DNA of 64,000 nucleotides from contig OX421500.1 of assembly GCA_949126835.1 (NCBI GenBank), positions 18,482,181 through 18,546,180 on the forward strand. Direction: 5' to 3'. The notes under the pieces are model-generated. The model had not been told where the DNA came from, ran no database searches, and saw only the letters and a program-made list of their open reading frames with translations. Made by a program: the position numbers and the translations under genes. Source of the stretch: Anisus vortex (Eukaryota > Mollusca > Gastropoda > Planorbidae). This document shows, one piece after another, positions 44,340 to 56,049 of the stretch (positions are counted from its first letter, which is position 1; the number at the start of each line of letters is the position of its first letter).

Positions 44340-45842
44340 CAATATATTTATTTGTTAACTTGCTGTTCTAAAATGTTTTTATTCTATAATCTTCGTTAAG
44401 AATTCTTACTTACTGACAATTTTTATATTCACATAATATGACCAGCTGCATTTTATTATAAAAATAAAACGATGTAGGCTACAAAATATAAATGAAATGA
44501 ATTACCTTAGCAATAGTTTATTTTTAAACTTTATTAGCCATTAAAATAATTATATGTTGTTTTTTTTAATTTGTAAAACTTTCCAAAAAAAATTCAATTA
44601 TATATTCTTTTGTAACGTATGTATCAATAGATATATTTAATAAGAGTGCATGCATTAGAATCTGGTATTATTCTACATGTTTTAGTGGATATAAAAGAAG
44701 CCTTGAAATATATTTTGGTCCAAGGTTAGTAAGCTGGGAATAAGAGTGTGAAAATAAATACCTACTTCTAACACATTTTTTACATGACCATAAATTGCCT
44801 CTGCTCATCAAATTTTAACCCATGGACTTCTAGAAAAAAGCAGCTGTGAAGGCAGGTCAAAAGTACCCTTTTGAAAAGGAATTATTTTAGCTTTTAATGA
44901 CTGGCATGGAGACACTGATGTCTTATCGTTCTTTCGACAACCTTTCTTTATTTGTTTACCGGTGGATATAGTAAATCCTCTGAATTATAAAGTTCGCAAA
45001 AACATATTCCGTTGTTATGGTGGAGGTAACTTTTTGGTGTAGAGTATACATTATATGTCTTTTTATAACAGTGGTTTCCACAGTTTTCAGAAAGGGTATG
45101 TCTGTCCGGATGACCACGACTGCTAAATGAACAAGTGGTGAGGAGAATTTGTTATGATATAGGCCTATGTAGATTTTTTCCACGCGCAACGCCGGGCAGT
45201 TTAACTTTTTGTTCGTTTCAGAGTATTGCTTGTCATGCTTCATGCATAACTCACTGAAGCCAAAAGAGATACTGGTCATCCCCAACTCTGGTTTACAGAC
45301 GTCTGCAATCGCGAGCCGAAGGCTATAGATGTAGAAGTCTGAAACTGGGAGAACATCGCTCATGACAGAAGTAGTTGGGGGAGTACCCCACACACAAACA
45401 AATGCTGCAGAAGGTAAACTACGACTTCTTGCGAAGGCAAAAAAAAGCACACATTAAATGTAAAGCGTATAGGCTGCCCCTGCCTATCACAATCAGACCC
45501 TCTTTCAAGCACCATCAAAGCAACATAAACTGTCTCTCAAGGAAATGACTCCACAGCTACAGAAAATAACGGCAAAGCTGGCGAAATCACAAGGGCTTAT
45601 TAGTATTTTGTTGTCTTTGGGGCCCAAGTATGTAAGCATGGCATTTGTGAATTGAGCTCTGTACCTGGGGCCTGTTTAGATTTTAGGGTATTACTCGCTC
45701 ACTCAACCCTGTCCGTGACGGCTGTCGCTTAAGTTTAAATCCAAAGATATCAATACATATCGGATGTTGAATCTCTAGGGGCTGTTTCTAAGTTTTATCC
45801 TTAAGCCTACAGGTTGTTTTTCCCCGTTTTTCTCCATGTTTC
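44340..45842. other. Non-coding segment between hAT element and decayed LINE
   Basis: A 164-codon minus-strand frame (44956-45450) has no recognisable domain. A short GCAACGCCGGGCA motif at 45186 recurs at 53574. No gene is called. Confidence 0.4.
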
Positions 45843-47560
45843 CTATGGCATACCTTTCCATTTTTTCCTGGGGGGTCGATCCCAGGGCTTAACTGAGGAG
45901 GGAGTCAGCTGACTTTCGCAAAAGTGCCCCAGCAATCTCCAATTTCCTACTGAAATGCTCTCTGGTTGCTGGACTACTCCTGTTATCTCACATAGGTCAT
46001 CATTTGATATAGTTTTTGGACAGAAGAACTTAAGTATGCCTCGTAGGCTTTCCAGTTTCCTTTCAAGGTGTTGTTGTTTTCCATTGCTCAGATTCATACA
46101 AGGAGACGCTGAGAACATGGTTCTTGAATATCCTTTTTTTGGCGTGGAGGATTAGGACTGATGTTCTCCATATGTGTCTGAGACGTTCTAAAGCATGTTT
46201 TACCTTAATGATTCTGGTGTTGATTTCCGGGTCAAAGAAACCTTTTGATGTCATTTTACTGCTTAGTTAGGCAAATTCCTTGACATCTTCTATTTATTTC
46301 TCGCCTAATGTGACAAGTGTGTTAAAAGTTTTGTTGTTTCTCATTTTCTTTGTTTACTGTTTGTTTATCCTGATCCTTTAATGCTTGCTATATCAATTAT
46401 ACTGCTTGTCTTAGTTACCAAATCTTTATGTCTTCTGGATAGAAGGGCTATGTCATCTGCGTAGTTTTTGTATGTTAGTATTGATGGTAAAAAGGGTCCA
46501 TTTCATTTTTTTGTTTTCGCTTTCCCCATGTGGGCTGTTGGTGGAGCCAGTTTATTGCAAGAGCTAAAAGGGTCAAAGATAGGGAACATCCCTGTCTCAC
46601 TACCGTCTTTATACTACATGATTCTTAATGTTGCTTGCTGTGAATAACTTTACATTTAAAATTCTCGTAAGCGGATTGTATGTTTTGTCATAATTTCTGT
46701 GTAATGTCATAGTGTCTAAGATTTTGTCCATAGTGAGTCTCTGTGTAAGCTTTCAAATTTTTTTTTCAAAGTATTTCAAACTGCTAATTTAAATGAAGGG
46801 CTGTTGTATTCTTGTGTCTGTTCAAGAATCAGTCGCATGACAAATTTGTGATCCTCGCATGACCTTAATGTGCGAAAACCTGCTTGTTTTTGTCAAGGTA
46901 TCGTGTCCATTGAGGTAGTGATTCATTGAAGAAAGGTGCGTCAGTAGATCTTTTTATTAGGTGAAAGTAGAGTGATTCCTCGCCAATTTTTGTAATCTAC
47001 AAAGTCGCCATTTCAGGGAGTTTCACAGGTATACCTTTTTGGGAGCTTTCTGGTGCTATCTTTTGCTGTTTCTTTGTCCCAGATATTTTGGTGTTACTTC
47101 TTCCTCTTCTGCCTTTAGCAATTCTGCACAAATGCCGTCTTCTCAAAGGACATTATTATTTTGCTTTCTAATGATATCTGTTATTTCCAGTAGAGTGATG
47201 GGATCCATATTTATATCTTCTTTTTTCTGCTTAAGCTGTATTCAGTGCTTCTAGGCGTGTTTGAATTTTTCTCCTGTGAGATTTTTAACATGTGAGGATA
47301 GCGGTTCAGTACTGTGGATTTTATATTTAGCTGCTTTGTACCGCACTTTTCTTATTAGTGTTTGTTTCGCTTTAAAAAAATTGATCACGAGTTCATGGGC
47401 AGCCTCTCTACCCGTTTTTCTTTATTGTCTACTTCTGAGACTATTTGAGATGACCTGTTTTCCGCTTAGATCAAGTAGTAGGCTATGTCCCAAAGTTTGT
47501 GCCTATCTATGTCGCAGTTTATATTTTCTGTTTTATAATGCCAGCTTCTTGTGAAAGCCT
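45843..47560 (-). pseudogene. Decayed LINE reverse transcriptase
   Basis: Minus-strand blocks in order: ICAELLK, then NWRGITLLS, then VRQGCSL...LALAINWL, a Y/FADD-like region, KVKHALERLRHIW, and a C-terminal ...LGHFCESQL...W block. The blocks are in several frames with many stops. The order and motifs (RGITLLS; GVRQGC) are diagnostic of a LINE RT of the family also seen at 17.3, 28.2 and 52.8 kb. Confidence 0.65.
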
Positions 47561-47707
47561 TAAGGTTTTTGTTGTCTAAACAGATTCATTTGCTGCCATA
47601 AAATGAATATTGTTTTCTATAGTAGGCATATTTTCAATAAATTTTCTTGCATTAGCTGCAGGGAGGTGTTCAGATCAATTCCTGCGATTCTTGAAATATA
47701 TTTGTAG

Positions 47708-48260
47708 TAGATTCGACATACACAAAATAGGAATCAGCAAAACACGATGGTAAGGTTCGGGACAAAAATGGTTAACTAAAGGTGAGCTGCTATCATACTC
47801 TGGCCCAGAAGATGAAAATGCACACCATACCCAAATACTTTGTTTTCATGCTCTCGAAACATGCCTAAAAGTCACTTTTAGGATGGGAGACACATGCCTC
47901 ATAAATAATCATGGCCACATTCCAAACTAAGACACATAGACTCAACATTTGCATTATACAAACATACGCTCCAATAAACGATAGTGAAGAAAGAGACAAA
48001 GAAGAGTTTAATAAAAACTGTTGGATGAAACTGGAGAAATACTTGCTACTATATATGTCATGAGTTGCTTAAATATTGGATGAAGTCTTGTCCAGCATAA
48101 AAAGTTCCATACAACTACTTGGGTATAACTTGACCTGGCTACTGTAAAACCAGATATATAAATTGTGCATATCCATCAAAAATCATGAGATCACTATAAG
48201 GTCCTAGGAGAACTAGAAGATGAGGACGTTGACGACAATTGGAAAATTAATCACATAAGC
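47708..48260 (+). pseudogene. LINE endonuclease fragment, inverted relative to its RT
   Basis: The plus strand reads FDIHKIGISKTRW, then GSGQKWLTKGELLSYSG, NAHHTQ, and NICIIQTYAPINDSEE with RDKEEF, the APE endonuclease of the same LINE type. An in-frame TAA follows TRW and other breaks occur later. The endonuclease should lie on the minus strand upstream of the RT at 45.8-47.6 kb; instead it is flipped at that position. Confidence 0.65.
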
Positions 48261-48269
48261 ATGTCATTT

Positions 48270-48890
48270 ACCTACGGATGTATGAAAGGTAAAAAGCCAT
48301 TATTATTATTTATTATTAAAAATAGTATTCAAGTTATATTATATAGCAAGTAATACCAGTAATTACAGCAATATTTGTTTATAAATTTTTATGTAAGTCT
48401 ATAGTTATTACAAAATGATATACTAAGCTTGATGTTTTACTACTATTTACATTTTCATTTTATTGATCCAGAATATTAATTCGGTATTGTATTGCTGCAA
48501 GATGAAAATTTTTGTCTTCTTCTTTTTATCGCTATTAGATTTTGTATTATTATTTATTTATATTATTTGTTTTTTTTAAATGTATTGTGTTTGTCACTAT
48601 AGTTATGTCGTAATTTGAGAATTCTGAAAAAATATTGTACTCTATTATTAGTCCTGGTATGTTACACTTACAAACACGGTTAAACGAAATAATAAAAAAT
48701 AACAAGGGGTAATACACCCTAAAATGTTTTGTTAAATTTTTATTAATTATTGACTTTTCAATTTTTTTTTTAATGGATTTCTTCAGCATTCCGAAATATG
48801 TAATAAATCAATATATAGTAATCAGAATATTTTCTTTATTTAAATGACAATTGTTTAAAAATTATAATAGAATAAATACATTTTACAAAC
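48270..48890. other. AT-rich segment downstream of FREP C
   Basis: No gene was recognised. Confidence 0.5.
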
Positions 48891-49696
48891 ACACTTTATT
48901 TTATTTCTCTAAATTTCATTTCTGTAAAAGTAGCGGACAGGTAATGTCCAGATATAGTGTACCAGTTCATGCCAATACCATGTTCTGTACTACCCCAAAT
49001 ACCGTTTAGATTTGATGAATGACAACCAATGTACCACCAAGCTCCTTTATATGTATTAGCACACCACATACCAGCAGAGTCTGAGCCCCGGTCGTAAGTC
49101 GAAAATTTTATATTATGATGACGACTTAAGCTGTCACCTGCATTGCCAGAAAACATTTTAATCTTCAGCCTATAACCTTCCCCCTCTCCATATAAACTAA
49201 ATCTAGCAAAACTAGCAAAAAAAGTTAGCATGATGAAATTTAAAATCCACTCTAAGTTCATGTCGTGCCTGTACTGTAATACGATGAATGTGTTCATTGC
49301 CAAGATAAAATTCACCTTTAGCTAAATCACCAAATCCATATTATACTCCTCCCATCCCCTGAAGAAACTAAGGTTTCCATTAATTCTTCTCTGAAATATT
49401 GTCCATCCACCTCCGTCTGTTTTAGTGTCGCACATGACTTCAAGTCCACTGGAGAGAGTGGCAATAACTCTAGGTTGGTTGCTGACCACATTTCTACAGG
49501 AGTGAGGTAGAACCTTCTGAAAAGGCAGTTTTCGATCAGGTTTTAGGTCAACATTATCGAGTTCTGTCAATAAAATACGAACATTTAATAAAGACATATA
49601 AATCGACTTTCTTTGCTAAGTTTATTAATATTTTTCAAATAATTGTATGTAGTATAAATGTACATGATTTTTAAAAAGTTGCATGTAAGGATAATA

Positions 49697-50836
49697 CAAG
49701 GACTACTGAAGACAGGACGTGCAGAATTGAATTTCTGACTTCCTAGCTAAGGCCAGTTTTTTAAACAGTAGCGATACACTCCCTTGGCGCAGTGATATAA
49801 TGTTAACTATTATTAAGTAACTAACAAAATTCTTTACTAATATGATTCATTGTATTAATGGTTTATGTCATTTTCATTTTTTTAATGACAAAGAACGATC
49901 TAATAGCCATTAAAATATCTTAATAATTACCAAGCATGAGCGCACTATTTTTTAAGGAGTATGAATAGAAGGCACAGTTTGGTTCCAACATGGATACTTG
50001 TTGTTGATATTTTACTTCACTGCGTTTGTTTTCAATTTTTCGATCGTGTATTTTTATCAAAATGCCTAATAAATGTGGTGTAGTTAATTGTAAAGGTAAT
50101 TATAATGCTGCCAACAAGTGTCGTTTGTTTAAAGTGTCAAATAGTGCATGTATACCATTATTGAAAGCAGAAAATATGAGAGGAGAGCACAATGTTTGTT
50201 TATTTGTAACTATCACAGTCAATTTACATTCTTTATATTCCTTGGTCATGAAAACACAAATAAATTTTGCCATAGACATAGAAATCAAATTATCGTATTT
50301 ATAATAATGGTACATGTACCACTTGGCAAAATTCTCAACCCAAATAATCGACTTACTTCATAATCACTTTTTTTAGAGGCTGTGCAATTGTCTCTTAATT
50401 ATGAGCGAGATAAATTTTATGGGTGGGTTACTTTATTCCCTGTTTAGGTCAAGAAATAACGATTTTTTAGAATTTTTTTTTCACTTTATTTTATTCCTTA
50501 GGTGACCCCCCACACGAAACCGTCAACACTAACCGCATATATATATAGGGTATCATATGTACGGCCCTAATCATTCAATCAGCTAAATAGATCTTAGATA
50601 ATATTCAAATGCTCTTTTAAACCCTCTCAATCCTAACCCCTCATTAGTAAACGGCCCTGCACATTAACATTATTGACAGTATTGACATTATTGACATTAA
50701 TTATGTTAGTTACTTAATAATAATTTACTTCATATATAAGCGCGACAAGCGAGTGTATCGCTACTGTTAAAAAAACTGGCCTTAGCTAGCTAAGTCAGAA
50801 ATTCAAGTCTGCACGTCCTGTCTTCAGTAGTCCTTG
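49697..50836 (+). mobile_element. P-like DNA transposon with long TIRs and THAP ORF
   Basis: 1140 bp. The ends begin CAAGGACTACTGAAGACAGG on both strands, and the inverted repeats run about 85-95 bp with only a few mismatches (for example through GAAGACAGGACGTGCAGA and AACAGTAGCGATACACTC). The 8-bp direct repeat GGATAATA lies directly outside each end (49689-49696 and 50837-50844). Inside, on the plus strand, is a THAP-type zinc-finger start. THAP plus 8-bp duplication is the hallmark of P elements. No transposase core remains, so it is non-autonomous. It lies inside intron 1 of FREP C. Confidence 0.9.
50062..50304 (+). pseudogene. Truncated THAP-domain transposase N-terminus
   Basis: The frame starts MPNKCGVVNCKGNYNAANKC, the C2CH THAP start (C-x4-C spacing, then GNY), followed by RLFK. 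Beyond that the expected continuation (FP..., then W and the CxxH pair) is lost, and AAAGTGTC could be either a splice donor or random sequence. In P elements this finger binds the transposon ends. Confidence 0.7.
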
Positions 50837-50988
50837 GGATAATATAAAAATACCCAAATAATATGTACACAAGGCTTGTTGTTAAATATTTAGACATCTG
50901 CAAGTACTGGCTTACCTTGCAACCTGTGTACTATTGTGGAAATCGTTTGTATTTATCCTTTTATTTATTTTACTCTGTTAAAGTCTAA

Positions 50989-51272
50989 CCAAAGACTATA
51001 GTAGGCTGGATCGCTAGCTTTAGTATTTCTGCTATTTGATGACTCGAATATATTCTTTTTGCAATTGCCGATTCCACCAAGTTCTATAGACTTCCGTCTT
51101 GTAATTCGATAAGCTTTTCTCAATGGAATAGTAAGATTACAATCGAAAGTTGTATTAAGCGGAAGTCTTTAGGGAAGTTTAGGAGTCATTAAAGATGGTG
51201 TGCGCACGGAAAAAAAAACGAGCGTTGAATTCTAGAAATAGAGCAAGCGATCCATCTTATTATAGCCTTTGG
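50989..51272. mobile_element. 284-bp MITE with TCTAA target repeat
   Basis: The left end is CCAAAGACTATAGTAGGCTG and the reverse complement of the right end is CCAAAGGCTATAATAAGATG. TCTAA flanks both sides (50984-50988 and 51273-51277). Same family as 29787-30494 and 32846-33132 (shared inner motif GGTGTGCGCACGGAAAAA). Confidence 0.8.
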
Positions 51273-51789
51273 TCTAACCTAAGCTAATAAAATTAACAAA
51301 ACATCTAAGTTAAAAATGTAATTCTTAGTTCTATCGTACCTTTATAAATTATTTTTTTTTAACATTCAGATTGACCTAAGAAGTAGGGGTAAGGTATTAG
51401 ACAATTACAAATGACCTGATCCGATCATTTCAAAAGTATGCTTTGGGAGGGTTAGGTTTCTTCTCGAACATATTAAGTATTTCAAAATAAGTATCGAACC
51501 TTAATGCGTAACATATTTTAACACTGTGTCTTTTTTTTTTTTTTGTGTTGGTAAACAATCGTTTATGTTAGACCGAAACTCCAGATATAAAAAAAAAACT
51601 AAATTGACCAATTTTATGTCTTAAGCTATAAAAAAAAATAACATTACAATTGGTCACATTTATTGTTTCCCAAATTGAGGGAATACAAAACATATAAAAA
51701 CTGTAAATTACCAATAAATTTTCAAGTATGGTTATTGGTAAAAAGAACATATAGCTAGTGATAAGTAACAGAGAAAGTCCATAAAGATA

Positions 51790-52440
51790 GTTAATGCAGC
51801 ACTAGACATAAAAGTTCAGCTTGAACGCAGTCCTCTTTTCTCTGATTTGTGTAGCTCGAACATGGATCTCATGTACTTGGGAGATTGACCATGAAGGCTT
51901 TTATAGAACATAGTCAGAACTTTGAATTTTATCATTAGTGTTACAGACAGTGCAGTTTTCTTTTAGACCGGTTAATGATTTTTCTTCATTGTTCAGAACA
52001 ATTTTCTTAACCATGTTTTGGACCCTTTGTAATTTTTTCAAACCCCACTCTGGCAGTCCAATGTGCAGACAGTTCGCGTAGACAAGATGAAAGATTACCA
52101 GGCCTACGATTAATGTATAACATGCCTTTTTTGTTAGAATATTTTGTTTAAAATTCCCTGCTGATTCCACATGGCAGATTTACATTGTTTTTTTTTTATT
52201 TGCTCTTTGAAGATTAGGTTATCATCTAAATATACGCCAATATATTTTATTTGAGTTGATTTATGGATATTCTCATTGTTGACTAGAAGATAGTTCGTTT
52301 GACATTTTTTAATTTGTTGTTTTGACCCGAAAAGGATGAATTGAGTTTTTGATGTATTCATTGTTAGTCTATTAGCGTTCATCCATACTTGATTTGTCTT
52401 GAACATTTTTCGAGAGCAGAAATAACGAGTAACATATACA
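51790..52440 (-). mobile_element. LINE RT C-terminal fragment in FREP C intron
   Basis: The minus strand reads WMNANRLTMNTSKTQFILFG, IKYIGVYLDDNLIFKEQI, then in another frame LPEWGLKKLQRVQNMVKKIV, then LHGQSPKYMRSMF. This is the palm-to-C-terminus order of a CR1/Jockey-like RT, with frameshifts. Confidence 0.75.
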
Positions 52441-52676
52441 CACATACATGTATTGCAAACTTACCAGAAGACGAACAGGCTTGTCGACTAAAACTCAGAA
52501 TACTGAATAATATTATAAATTTAGAGTTCATCATTTTCTAGTAAAGAATATTAAAGTTTAAAGTTGTAATTTTGTATTTTCCTCTTTAAGAAAGTCATAG
52601 CAAAAAAACAACAACATTTAAATACTTTTTCTTATCAATTACTTTTATTTCATCTATAAAAGTAAAATGTAATGGC

Positions 52677-53077
52677 AAACATTAGTGTACAATGTACACA
52701 TTGATTTATTAAACGTATCTTTATTGCTTTACGGCTACAATTTAGGCCCTAACACTTCGTGTTCTTATAAAGAACATATACCTGCCGAGTTGTCCACGGC
52801 TAACAGGTGACAGATGCTTTTTCAGGTGAAGACTGGTGTGAGACAAGGATGCTTGCTTTCGCCTTTCCTGTTTTTCCTGGCCATCGACTGGGTGATGAAA
52901 ACATCCACACACCAGGGACGGATTGGCATCCAATGGATCTTGTGCGACCAACTCGATGATCTTGACTTTGCTGACGATCTTGCCTTTCTCGTTCAAACAT
53001 TAGTTTACAATGTACATTTTGATTTATTAAACTTATATTTATTGCTTTACGACCACAATTTAACTCTTCGTGTCAAC
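52677..53077 (+). repeat. Direct repeats flanking a LINE RT fragment
   Basis: 52677-52762 and 52994-53077 are direct repeats of about 80 bp at roughly 85% identity by eye (both start CAAACATTAGT and include TTATTGCTTTACG). Between them lies the RT fragment at 52780-52993. Confidence 0.65.
52780..52993 (+). pseudogene. LINE reverse-transcriptase fragment
   Basis: Reads FQVKTGVRQGCLLSPFLFFL, AIDWVMK, GIQW, LDDLDFADDLAFLV. This includes the catalytic FADD and the GVRQGC motif. The fragment stops sharply at the second direct repeat. Confidence 0.75.
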
Positions 53078-53285
53078 GTAGACAATGTATTTATTACTTT
53101 CAATATTTGGTCTTATTTGCAGATATGCGCACTATTTATTTCTATAATATATATATCTATATATATAAAAAGACAGTGTTAAGCCCCGCGAGGATCCCCA
53201 TTGGTCAATTTGAAAACACGTGTGTCACTGCCCTATCTAGGCCTAGCCCAATATACCGTCTAATAATTTTTCACATCGGACATGT

Positions 53286-53357
53286 GTCTTCGATAGCTCA
53301 GTGGTAAACGTAGTGGACTGCTATACGGACGACCAGGGTTCGATTCTCCAGTTAGAC
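53286..53357 (+). tRNA. tRNA-like sequence (probable pseudogene or SINE head)
   Basis: A-box-like ATAGCTCAGTGG and B-box-like GGGTTCGATTC are spaced as in a tRNA, total 72 nt, followed by a T-run. The acceptor arm pairs only at its first four positions and the T and D stems are poor. I do not assign an anticodon. Confidence 0.3.
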
Positions 53358-53359
53358 TA

Positions 53360-54375
53360 TACTTTTTTTTTCGACAATTAATTTTTCAAACTTTTAAAAA
53401 CAAAAGACATTGTAAATCTATAGGCAATAGCCTATAGATTTTGTTAAATAAAAATATTTCACTATTTTTTTTACCCTATTACAATATTTATTTACTTTCC
53501 TAAAAGTATTCAGTAAGTGTAGTTTATAAATTTGTTATCTGCATCCCAGACAGTCCTTTTGTTTTCCACTTGGGCAACGCCGGGCAATGTAGCTTGTATA
53601 TATATACAATAGTAGAGATACATTTGTGTAAATATCATTTACAGGAATAAATTATTGTATATAATCATGCTACGTCAAATCTAATACATTGGGATTGCAA
53701 AACAATACGAATAGAAAAGGAAGTAGTAATATATCACATATTAAAAAAAATCAGCAGATTTTAAATTTTCTCAGTTTGTTTCTTTTGAATCAGTTGAAAA
53801 TGTATCGATAAACGAGGTGGTTGCCTGCCCAGGACAACGCCTAGCAGCCTCTACATTTTACCCAATCAATCCGCTCGGCAACCATAACTATTTTTTTTTC
53901 TTTTATTAAGCTTCTATCTTTTAATTCTAGTTTTTTTTAATTACATTTGTAAACAATACATAAAACGAACAAAAACCTATTTGATCACGACTTAATTATG
54001 TATGTGAACAAAGTCGACTTATTTATCTGTGTAACTGTATAAATTTCATTCAGACGGTTCATTTTTAGGGCGAATATGTTAATATGTTACGTTTTGTAAA
54101 ATATACCAACTCTATAATATTTACTGCCGTATGTACGCAAAATGATATAATTTATGTGTTTGTTCTTGTTAAAAAAAAATGACGTTTTTGTTACCCATAT
54201 TTATATTTCTACGCACCACCTGCAAATGAAGTCTCTGCCATCCACTTAGATATCACTAAAATATTGGGTAGTGATAAAAGCAATTCAGCAATGTCATCAC
54301 CGACAGGCTTTAAAAAACTGAACAAAGACAAATAGTCAGCAGATGGCGTACGTCGTAATATTGTTTGATTTTTGA

Positions 54376-54378
<3 letters not shown>
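53360..54378. other. AT-rich non-coding segment
   Basis: Contains the GCAACGCCGGGCA motif at 53574 followed by a short TATA run, perhaps the end of an old repeat. No gene was recognised. Confidence 0.4.

Positions 54379-54442
<64 letters not shown>
54379..54442. repeat. (AT)n microsatellite
   Basis: About 62 bases of uninterrupted alternating AT. Confidence 0.95.
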
Positions 54443-54445
<3 letters not shown>

Positions 54446-55010
54446 TATATAATTAAACCAGCATAACTAAAACTTACAAGTATTTTGGTGTTTAGTGAAA
54501 AAAAAAATTAAGTATTGCAATATATTTTAAATACGTTATTTAACAGCGCAAAGCATTATATTTTTATCTCATGTCAAACTAAAATGATCTCTATAATTCA
54601 TTTCATACTAATATTCTAGTTCTACACCCCGGTTCTTCTGTGTAAGGAATGGTTGACTATGAAATACTTTTAATCCATTTAATGAACGTTTAAATAAGAA
54701 AAATAATGCTTTACCTTGTTGACAAAAATAACTCAATGGTCGATAATAAAAAAAACTTCTTTATTGCAAGGCAAAACAATAACTAAATTACACATGTAGA
54801 TTTTGGTGTAGAAATCGATTTTAGAATGGATTGCCAAAAAAATGATTTAATTATGGACATAATTCACCATGCAGACCTAACTATAATTGTGAAACTGATC
54901 TGGTCAAATTAATGAAAGATCTTCTATAGGCAAATTTTATGCCAGTTAGTAACCGGATTGATGGAACAGTGCAGCTTTCGATGTAGTGAATTATCACATA
55001 TTAATATATG
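54443..55010. other. Non-coding segment before the SINE pair
   Basis: No gene was recognised. Confidence 0.5.
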
Positions 55011-55014
55011 TAAG

Positions 55015-55249
55015 TACCCTACTGACCAAACTGATCATAGGGCTCATAGGGCTGGTGAACCAGCGTTCACCAGTTTCTGTGGCCAAGGCATACTATCTGA
55101 TTGTGTGGCCAGTACAATGCCCAGCCGCCTTTACTTTACCCCAACTAATGTCAGGTACCCATCAGAGCTGGGTAGACTCAGGACACCCTCAAATCCTGGG
55201 AAATAATCCCGGCTTCACCAGGATTCGAACCCAGGACCTTCGGATCGCC
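55015..55249 (-). mobile_element. tRNA-derived SINE, inverted copy
   Basis: On the minus strand, TTCGACTGGCGATCCGAAGG, then the B box GGGTTCGAATCCTGG, then the shared body (GAGTCTACCCAGCTCTGATG; CAGAAACTGGTGAACGCTGG). The first ~20 bases of the tRNA head are missing or replaced. Confidence 0.88.
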
Positions 55250-55277
55250 AGTCGAATATCAAATAGAAATCAGAGGA

Positions 55278-55553
55278 TAGTGGGGCACGGTAGACGCGGC
55301 AGCGCGTTCGACTGGCGATCCGAAGGTCCCGGGTTCGAATCCTGGTGCATGTTATGATTTATTCCCGGGTCTGGAGGGTGTCCCTGAGTCTACCCAGATC
55401 AGATGGGTACCTGACCTTAGTTGGGGTAAAGTGAATGTGCATAGTGCTGGCCACACAATCACATAGTATGCCGTAACCACAGAAACTGGTGAACGTTGCT
55501 TCATCGGACCTATGGATCGATTCGGTCCGACGGGTACTTTACTTTTTATCATG
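55278..55553 (+). mobile_element. tRNA-derived SINE, best-preserved copy
   Basis: The head GGGGCACGGTAGACGCGGCA (A-box region) and GGGTTCGAATCC (B box) are followed by the body TCTGGAGGGTGTCCCTGAGT, then GTTGGGGTAAAGTG, and a tail GGGTACTTTACTTTTT. It faces the minus-strand copy head to head with a 28-bp spacer. Confidence 0.9.
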
Positions 55554-55559
55554 ATAAAG

Positions 55560-56045
55560 TCTGTGGTTGCCTGTTCTCTTTTCCATAACCCTTATGACAA
55601 GTTAATATTATCTAGTTATCAAACAGCGTCATAGAGCTGAATGAGTTTACATTTGGTATATGTATTTGCATGTGTAAATGGCTGCCAACGGGGCGTTATG
55701 GTCGCGTCTTTCTTCAGGGAACGATCAGTTGTTTTTTACCCTCGGTATTTTGAGTCCTCAGTAAAAACATTCTGGGTTTGACATTCTATATATAAACTTG
55801 CACATATAAATGGTTTAAATAACAAATCGGGAAAATATATTATGCAAAATAATATTAAATGTATACATATTTATGTTTTAATATTAAAACCTATACAAAT
55901 TAAACAAACATCGTATAGTTTTGTCAAACACCGATTTGTATTCTTCTTCTTCTTCATTATACTGTGGAGACCCTTTTATAACCGAGGAAAAGTCCACAAT
56001 GTAAGGATAAGTTGATTGTGAATGCTCTCATATCAAAATTTGTGA
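55560..56045. other. Non-coding segment
   Basis: No gene was recognised. Confidence 0.5.
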
Positions 56046-56049
56046 ATTA

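Larger units (their letters stand above)
48896..52534 (-). pseudogene. FREP relic C: two exons, frameshifted FReD
   Basis: Exon 1 (52534-52465) encodes MMNSKFIILFSILSFSRQAC and ends one base before GTAAG, the same phase as copies A and B. Exon 2 (49563-48896, after TTGACAG) encodes [31 protein letters not shown], and so on. One base is missing at about 49340, where GWEEY should pass to KYGFGD, and one extra T at about 49225 shifts the frame back. The C-terminal half is then open: WWYIGCHSSNLNG, then SATFTEMKFREIK and TAA. In the calcium-site pattern DRGSD the middle Asp is Gly. The 2.9-kb intron holds a P-like element, a MITE and a LINE fragment. Confidence 0.9.

Noticed and set aside
44956..45450. 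164-codon minus-strand ORF
   Set aside because: No recognisable domain, no conserved motif and no splice or neighbour support; more likely open by chance in repeat-derived sequence.
53286..53357. Functional tRNA gene
   Set aside because: A and B boxes are present but acceptor, D and T stems pair poorly; kept only as a tRNA-like sequence at low confidence.
53560..53610. Helitron end (GCAACGCCGGGCA followed by TA run)
   Set aside because: The motif recurs at 45186 but there is no 3' hairpin-CTRR end or Rep/helicase coding; too little evidence.
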